Source: Candidatus Heimdallarchaeota archaeon
GTDB lineage: Archaea > Asgardarchaeota > Heimdallarchaeia > Heimdallarchaeales > Heimdallarchaeaceae
Direction: 5' to 3'
Length of the DNA: 10,650 nt
NCBI GenBank assembly: GCA_016839985.1
Contig: JAEOTG010000408.1
Coordinates: 1 to 10,650 of the forward strand
Positions 6,229 through 10,650 of the stretch are shown piece after piece (positions within the stretch are counted from its first letter, which is position 1; every line of letters begins with the position of its first letter). A model generated the notes under the pieces. The model worked only from the letters and a program-made list of their open reading frames with translations, ran no database searches and had not been told where the DNA came from. Both the position numbers and the translations under genes were made by a program.

Positions 6229-6924
6229 ATGGAAGTTCAAGATAGTAGTTCATTAGAAATTCAAGAAAAAATAGATAGTCCATTAAAGATTCAAATTTTT
6301 CTTAGAGTGCTCCTTTATATCTTAGGTGTAGTCCTTATTGTAACAATTGCTCTTGCTTGGTGGAAATATCCAGAAACATATGAATTCTTTCAAGAAAATG
6401 TGAGTAATCTAGGAGGTAACCTAAGTAATTTAGGATTTGATAATTCTGCTTCTTCGTTAATTATGATTATAGGTTGTAGTATAATTGCAGCTATAACTTT
6501 CGTAATTTCTATTATTTACTTCGCATATCGTAGACTACGATTCAATTATGCTAAAGCTGTTCTCTGTTTAGCTTTAGCAGTTGGGGCAGCAGGACTCGCA
6601 GTACCTTTAGATCATTCTACCCTCAATGAATTTCATTACATTGGTGCAACTCTCTTTCTGATTACTTTTGGAGCTTTTAATTTTGTATCACAAGGACTTA
6701 GATATTACCGAAAGCACAAATTCTTTCCTGAAAAAAAGAGTTTTGATTTTTGGATTGATTTCATCTTTATATGGATAGTTTGCTTTGCGTTTATATTCTA
6801 CTTTGTAGTATTTTTACTAGAACATTATGCACCTATTCCACTTATTCCAGCACCTCCTGTACAGAAAGCTGTCTTAATAGTAGATTTAATTGCAATAGCT
6901 TTGTTTAACATAAATGATATGTAA
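6229..6924 (+). CDS. DUF998-like six-helix membrane protein
   Basis: A 231-residue integral membrane protein. Hydrophobic segments are visible at about residues 23-45, 76-99, 109-127, 136-158, 174-198 and 211-228. The stretch between helices 1 and 2 carries ENVSNLGG and NLSNLGFDN, a doubled N-x-S-N-L-G motif that resembles the conserved S-x-L-G element of DUF998 proteins. VPLDHSTLNEFHYIG at 125-139 places a conserved-looking histidine pair (H129, H136) between helices 3 and 4, and H136 recurs at this point in related families. The first 20 residues are acidic and polar and probably cytoplasmic. The biochemical function of DUF998 is not established, and a relation to Frag1/DRAM-type proteins is possible. 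It has its own TATA box and terminator, so it is likely a single-gene unit. Membrane topology is secure; family naming is moderate. Confidence 0.7.
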   Translation: MEVQDSSSLEIQEKIDSPLKIQIFLRVLLYILGVVLIVTIALAWWKYPETYEFFQENVSNLGGNLSNLGFDNSASSLIMIIGCSIIAAITFVISIIYFAYRRLRFNYAKAVLCLALAVGAAGLAVPLDHSTLNEFHYIGATLFLITFGAFNFVSQGLRYYRKHKFFPEKKSFDFWIDFIFIWIVCFAFIFYFVVFLLEHYAPIPLIPAPPVQKAVLIVDLIAIALFNINDM

Positions 6925-6951
6925 TTAGAAAAACCATAGAAGAACCATTCC

Positions 6952-6967
6952 TTTTTTTTTTATTTTT
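6952..6967 (+). terminator. Oligo-T terminator after the DUF998 gene
   Basis: Ten T residues (6952-6961), one A, then five more T follow the DUF998 stop by about 28 bases, with no hairpin. This is the strongest archaeal-style termination signal in the window. Confidence 0.6.
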
Positions 6968-7015
6968 GTAAGGTTGTTAAACTGATATTTAACTATGAAT
7001 GGTTAGATTGGTGGG

Positions 7016-7032
7016 AAAAAAATAAGAAAAAA
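7016..7032 (-). terminator. Oligo-T terminator after the split-barrel gene
   Basis: Read on the minus strand, runs of six and seven T lie 10-26 bases beyond the stop of the convergent split-barrel gene. With the plus-strand T-run at 6952-6967 they form a back-to-back pair separating the two convergent genes. The remaining gap, 6968-7015, shows nothing I can assign. Confidence 0.5.
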
Positions 7033-7041
7033 GTCTATAAA

Positions 7042-7554
7042 TTAATGTAATTTCTCTTTAGGTATTATAACTGAATACCCTCCTTCGATATGACCTTTTC
7101 TTAACTTCCACATACTAATTCCAATACCAAAACATAGAATTTTAGGATCTGGCTTGATTTTTATTGTTACTAGTTCTTTCTTTTCTTCCTTTGAAAGATG
7201 TTCAGTAATTAACCTCAGTATTCTTTTTTCCATAAAGACTTCAAGTACTTCTCCATTGTCAAAAGATGATAATTCAGCTTTACCATTTATTGTAATTGTA
7301 TTTGAGGGTACAAATCTCAAATAGTGGTGTGGGAAGGGAATAATGAAAGATACGTTCAGATTTTTCTTTATGTTTTTTATTTTTCTATATTTAATAGATG
7401 TTATGATGTATATTGCAAATTTTGATGAAGGTTTTGAGACACCATACAATACTCCAGATGTATGAGGAAATCCATCTTGATCTATGGTGTTTAAAATTCC
7501 GAAAGTTTTACCTCTAATTTCCTTCTCGATAAATGAAAACTGATGCTTGTTCAT
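7042..7554 (-). CDS. Pyridoxamine 5'-phosphate oxidase-like FMN-binding split-barrel protein
   Basis: A 170-residue soluble protein with the flavin (FMN or F420) split-barrel fold. The N-terminal strand pair TFGILNTIDQDGFPHTSGV (residues 17-35) matches the family's start, where a residue chain leads to a small-molecule binding edge. FAIYIITSIKYRKIKNIKKN (46-65) is the strand and helix that carry the usual T-x-x-S/x-K-x-x-N-I phosphate-binding pattern, followed by NVSFIIP. The C-terminal part (LCFGIGISMWK) is less typical. Family members include flavin reductases, heme-degrading and F420-linked oxidoreductases, so cofactor and substrate stay open; true PNP oxidase of vitamin B6 synthesis is unlikely at this length and divergence. 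AGAGAG on the minus strand (7561-7566) six bases before the ATG is a weak Shine-Dalgarno site. A perfect inverted repeat lies in its upstream region. Confidence 0.75.
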   Translation of the reverse strand: MNKHQFSFIEKEIRGKTFGILNTIDQDGFPHTSGVLYGVSKPSSKFAIYIITSIKYRKIKNIKKNLNVSFIIPFPHHYLRFVPSNTITINGKAELSSFDNGEVLEVFMEKRILRLITEHLSKEEKKELVTIKIKPDPKILCFGIGISMWKLRKGHIEGGYSVIIPKEKLH

Positions 7555-7585
7555 TTTAATCTCTCTATTTTTCTACTTTTTTTTG

Positions 7586-7604
7586 GAAATATTTGTGATA
7601 TTTC
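7586..7604. repeat. 7-5-7 perfect inverted repeat upstream of the split-barrel gene
   Basis: GAAATAT-N5-ATATTTC lies 32-50 bases ahead of the split-barrel ATG at 7554. It overlaps the AT-rich stretch where that gene's TATA box should be. The size and symmetry suit a dimeric winged-helix regulator. It is in the 181-base gap between this gene and the divergent UvrA-like gene; apart from promoters, nothing else in that gap stands out. Confidence 0.4.
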
Positions 7605-7692
7605 TATTCAACTTTCAATTTTAATAAAAGAAACGATTGAATCTATATAAAAAGTTAAAGGAATAGTATTCAAAAAGCTTAATCGAAACAAG

Positions 7693-7701
7693 TTTATATA
7701 A
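7693..7701 (+). promoter_or_regulatory. TATA box for the UvrA-like gene
   Basis: TTTATATAA, preceded by the purine-rich CGAAACAAG, lies about 39 bases ahead of the ATG at 7736. It predicts a start site near 7722 and a leader of only about a dozen bases without a Shine-Dalgarno sequence. Confidence 0.5.
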
Positions 7702-7735
7702 CAAAAAACTAGCTTTATTTTGATTGTGACCATTC

Positions 7736-10650
7736 ATGAAAATCAATATCAAAGGAGCAGAAGAAAATAATCTTAAAAACGTTGATGTTGAAATAAAAGA
7801 TGGTTTAACAGTTGTAACTGGTATTTCAGGTTCGGGTAAATCAAGCTTAGTATATGACACTTTATACCATGAAGCTCGAAGAAGATACATAGATGCTTTT
7901 ACTCCTAGTTCTTTTGGAAGATTACCCAAAGCTAATGTAGAAAGAATAACTGGATTAAATCCAGCAGTTGCAGTGGATCAAAATGTTCTAAATCGCAATC
8001 CGCTATCCACATTAGCTACTGCTTCAGGTTTGCATCCATTTTTCAGAATTCTTTATGCTACACATGGTGAAAGAATTTGTCCTAAGTGTCAAGACAGCTT
8101 AGTGGTTTATTCAGAAGATGCTATTGTAGAGGTAATTAAGAAAAGAACAAAAAAACAATCAATAGGGATTTTTGCTCCAATAATAAGGAGTGTTGTTGGA
8201 AGTCATAAAACACTATTAGAAATGCTTAGAGAAAGATTTGATAAAGAATCAATAATAGTAAATGGAGAAGAATGGAACTATCAAGAATTAAATCCTGATG
8301 AAGAACACATAATAGAGATAAAATTAGCTGATATATCCGAAAAAGTAACCTCTAAGCAGATAAGAGAAATCATAAAGAATGTGTTTAGTTTTGGGGGGAA
8401 TCTGATAGTGACAAGAGCAGAAAATCAAGTGGAAGTCTATGCATCCAATCCAGTTTGTAAATCATGTGGTTATTGGTTTGGAGATTTAGAATCTAAATAT
8501 TTCCGTATGCAGTGTGAATACTGTAAGGGGGAAGGATGTCAGGAATGTAATAGCACAGGGATATTTCCAGAAGCTGCATCAGTAAAATGGGAAGGATTGA
8601 CTCTGCAAGAATTACTTTCATTATCAGTAGATGAGATTAATGAGAAATTAGAACAAGCATTTTTCCCAAAAACAGCAAAAAGATTAGAAGAGGAGATTAA
8701 GAAACGAATAACAGCTTTAAGAAAAGTAGGATTAGGTTATATTGAACTTAACAGACCATCACCTTCACTAAGCAGAGGTGAGAGTCAGAGAGTAAGATTA
8801 GCTATAATTTTAACAAGCAAATTAGAAGATATGTTACATCTGCTAGATGAACCCACGATTGGAAGTCATCCTCATGATGTAGCAAATCTATTACCAGCTT
8901 TTAGAGATTTAGCAGGTCCCGTTGTATTTGTAGAACATGATCGAATGGCAGCAGCAATTGCAGATCATGCAATAGATATTGGGCCAGGAGCTGGTGAGGA
9001 AGGAGGAAGTATAATTTTTGAAGGTTCTACTAAAGATTTATGGAAAGAAGAGAGCGCTACAGGCAGATTCTTTAGCTTTAGGGAATTAGTTTTAATTCCT
9101 GATTTAAGAGGAGAACCAAGAGAATTCTTGACAGTAAAAAATGCATCACTTCGAAACCTAAAGAATATTGACATTAAAATACCTCTTGGGAGAATTACAG
9201 CTATTACAGGTGTATCAGGTTCAGGGAAGAGTACATTTGTTAAAGATGTTCTTTATGAATCTCTGAAGCAAGGAAAACCAATTGGGTGTGAAGATATAGA
9301 AGGAGAACACATCAAACCTGTATTAGTAGATCAAAGTCCAATTGGTAGAAATCCAAGATCAAATCCAGCTACTTATACAAAATTATCAGATATTATAAGA
9401 GACATATTTGCAGAAGCTTCGGACTTATCTATATCACATTTTTCCTTTAATAGACCTGAAGGGAGATGCTCTAAATGTGAAGGGATAGGAGCAGAGGAAT
9501 TTAAATTACCATATGTTGCACCAGTTTGGTTACCATGTGAAGAATGTCAAGGAAAGCGTTTTAATGAAGAAGTGCTAGACATTAAAGTTGATTTTAATGG
9601 AAGAAGCATGAATGTTGGAGATTTTTATGAATTAAGTATTATCGAAGCTACTTCATTATTACTTGAAAGCAAAAATATCTCCGAAAGTAATCGTAAGAAA
9701 GCGAAGAGTATTTGTCATGCATTGATTGATATTGGATTAGGCTATCTTCATTTAGGTCAAGCATCTCCTTCTCTTTCAGGTGGGGAGAGTCAAAGGGTAA
9801 AATTAGCAAAGTATCTTGGTAAAAAAGATCTCTCAAAGAATCTTATTTTGCTTGATGAACCAAGTACAGGACTTCATCCAAATGATATTTCAGGTTTACT
9901 TATAGTTCTTGATCGTTTAGCACGAGCTGGAGCAACCATAATCATAGTAGAACATAATACAGATATTATTCGTGCAGCAGATTGGGTAGTTGACCTAGGT
10001 CTTGGTGCAGGACCAAGGGGAGGTAATTTGATTTTTTCTGGCTCATTGAAAGAATTATTAAAAAACAAAAAATCATTGACTGCTAAAGCTCTAAGAGAAG
10101 AAGAAGATTTCACTCCTGAAAAAATGTCTTATCCTCAACAATACTATGTTTCTGATTCTATTGTTATTAAAGGAGCTAGTGCAAACAATCTCAAGAATGT
10201 TAGTGTAGAAATTCCTAAAGAGAAACTAACTGTAGTAACAGGTGTTTCAGGTTCTGGAAAATCTAGCTTAATTTCTGATGTTCTTGAAAGAGAAGCTCGA
10301 AGAAGGTTTCTTGAAAGCTTATCCATTTACGAACGTCAAAGTGTAAGAGAAGGTCCTGAAGCACCCGTTGAATCGGTTACAGGTTTAGGGGTCACTGCAA
10401 ATACAAGAGTTGGAGGAGTATACCATTCTTGGAGAATTGATCCAAGATATACTGTTGGAAATGCAAGTGGAATTATTGCTTACCTTAACAATTTGGTTTC
10501 ATCAATTGGTGAAAAAAAATGTGAAAAATGCGGAGAAAAAATGATTAGGGAAGAAGAAAAGTTTAGATGTAAAAAATGTAATTTATCTGAAAAGCTGATT
10601 ACACCAAATCTATTGTCTCCTTTAAACCTACAATCATGTTGTCCAAAATG
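7736..10650 (+). CDS. Tandem UvrA-like ATPase (UvrA-UvrA fusion), 3' end outside window
   Basis: An uninterrupted frame of 971 codons, still open at the edge. UvrA is the damage-recognition ABC ATPase of bacterial-type nucleotide excision repair, normally about 940 residues with two cassettes. Here there are three so far. NBD1: Walker A 29-36 (GISGSGKS), Q-loop Q82, signature 345-352 (LSRGESQR), Walker B 366-373 (MLHLLDEP), H401. Between its halves are a UvrB-binding-like region at about 122-238 (IFAPIIRSVVGSH) and zinc cysteines C241/C244, C260/C263 and C268/C271. NBD2: Walker A 492-499, DQSPIGRNPRSNPATYT 532-548, C578/C581 and C601/C604, signature 680-687 (LSGGESQR), Walker B 703-709, H740. 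A linker at about 776-805 leads to NBD3: KGASANNLKNVSVEI 812-826 and Walker A 836-843. NBD1 and NBD3 are alike (NNLKNV, LTVVTG, EARRR). TGA at 7727-7729 fixes the ATG. No uvrB or uvrC is in view, so a repair role is inferred; a UvrA2-like protective role is possible. Confidence 0.9.
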   Translation, partial: MKINIKGAEENNLKNVDVEIKDGLTVVTGISGSGKSSLVYDTLYHEARRRYIDAFTPSSFGRLPKANVERITGLNPAVAVDQNVLNRNPLSTLATASGLHPFFRILYATHGERICPKCQDSLVVYSEDAIVEVIKKRTKKQSIGIFAPIIRSVVGSHKTLLEMLRERFDKESIIVNGEEWNYQELNPDEEHIIEIKLADISEKVTSKQIREIIKNVFSFGGNLIVTRAENQVEVYASNPVCKSCGYWFGDLESKYFRMQCEYCKGEGCQECNSTGIFPEAASVKWEGLTLQELLSLSVDEINEKLEQAFFPKTAKRLEEEIKKRITALRKVGLGYIELNRPSPSLSRGESQRVRLAIILTSKLEDMLHLLDEPTIGSHPHDVANLLPAFRDLAGPVVFVEHDRMAAAIADHAIDIGPGAGEEGGSIIFEGSTKDLWKEESATGRFFSFRELVLIPDLRGEPREFLTVKNASLRNLKNIDIKIPLGRITAITGVSGSGKSTFVKDVLYESLKQGKPIGCEDIEGEHIKPVLVDQSPIGRNPRSNPATYTKLSDIIRDIFAEASDLSISHFSFNRPEGRCSKCEGIGAEEFKLPYVAPVWLPCEECQGKRFNEEVLDIKVDFNGRSMNVGDFYELSIIEATSLLLESKNISESNRKKAKSICHALIDIGLGYLHLGQASPSLSGGESQRVKLAKYLGKKDLSKNLILLDEPSTGLHPNDISGLLIVLDRLARAGATIIIVEHNTDIIRAADWVVDLGLGAGPRGGNLIFSGSLKELLKNKKSLTAKALREEEDFTPEKMSYPQQYYVSDSIVIKGASANNLKNVSVEIPKEKLTVVTGVSGSGKSSLISDVLEREARRRFLESLSIYERQSVREGPEAPVESVTGLGVTANTRVGGVYHSWRIDPRYTVGNASGIIAYLNNLVSSIGEKKCEKCGEKMIREEEKFRCKKCNLSEKLITPNLLSPLNLQSCCPK

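Noticed and set aside
7621..7929. Minus-strand reading frame of 102 codons overlapping the UvrA-like start
   Set aside because: It covers the UvrA promoter and Walker A region in antisense, its protein resembles nothing, and its C-terminal part is low-complexity translation of intergenic AT-rich DNA. It is a shadow of the UvrA-like gene.
10124..10650. Separate gene for the second UvrA-like unit starting at M797 (ATG at 10124)
   Set aside because: There is no stop codon between the first and second units, no Shine-Dalgarno site before this ATG and no clear TATA box. The simplest reading is one fused protein, although an internal start cannot be fully excluded.
1..10650. tRNA, rRNA, CRISPR array, insertion sequence, prophage or riboswitch
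   Set aside because: No cloverleaf-like GC-rich segment, regularly spaced repeat, transposase or integrase frame, or conserved structured leader was found. All gaps are under 200 bases and are accounted for by promoters, terminators and short palindromes.

Overview
This is an AT-rich window (roughly one third G+C by eye). It holds eight complete protein genes and two that run off the ends. The control signals look archaeal. TTTAAATA or TATATA boxes sit about 25-30 bases ahead of several start codons (metallo-hydrolase, DUF3795 and DUF998 genes), as expected for leaderless transcripts. Other genes have a short leader with a Shine-Dalgarno site. Stops are followed by oligo-T tracts rather than GC-rich hairpins, and two genes need TTG starts. 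The gene families and base composition would suit an Asgard (Promethearchaeota) or similar mesophilic archaeon. That placement is inference; no marker gene is present.

Layout. 1-76 (-): first 25 residues of a GMC-like FAD oxidoreductase. 157-942 (-): metallo-beta-lactamase-fold hydrolase, divergent from 1037-1540 (+), a DinB/YfiT-fold putative metalloenzyme. 1699-2772 (+): sulfotransferase. 2851-4239 (+): M20 metallopeptidase of the dipeptidase type. 4289-5272 (+): cysteine-rich DUF3795 protein with an unassigned C-terminal region, convergent with 5284-6111 (-), an Fpg/Nei-fold protein that lacks the usual catalytic residues. 6229-6924 (+): six-helix DUF998-like membrane protein, convergent with 7042-7554 (-), an FMN split-barrel protein. 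7736 to the right edge (+): a very large UvrA-related ATPase, still open after 971 codons.

The last gene is the main discovery. One reading frame contains two full UvrA-type ATP-binding cassettes and then starts a third, with a second N-terminal UvrA module at about residue 806. It is therefore a tandem UvrA-UvrA fusion. The two halves appear trimmed differently: the first keeps a UvrB-binding-like region but lacks the insertion domain, while the second lacks the UvrB-binding region. No uvrB or uvrC lies in the window.

Most genes look like independent one-gene units, with their own promoters and mixed orientations. No phage, insertion sequence, CRISPR, tRNA or rRNA was seen, and no gene-free stretch exceeds 200 bases. 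Four short perfect inverted repeats lie in intergenic control regions and are candidate operators.
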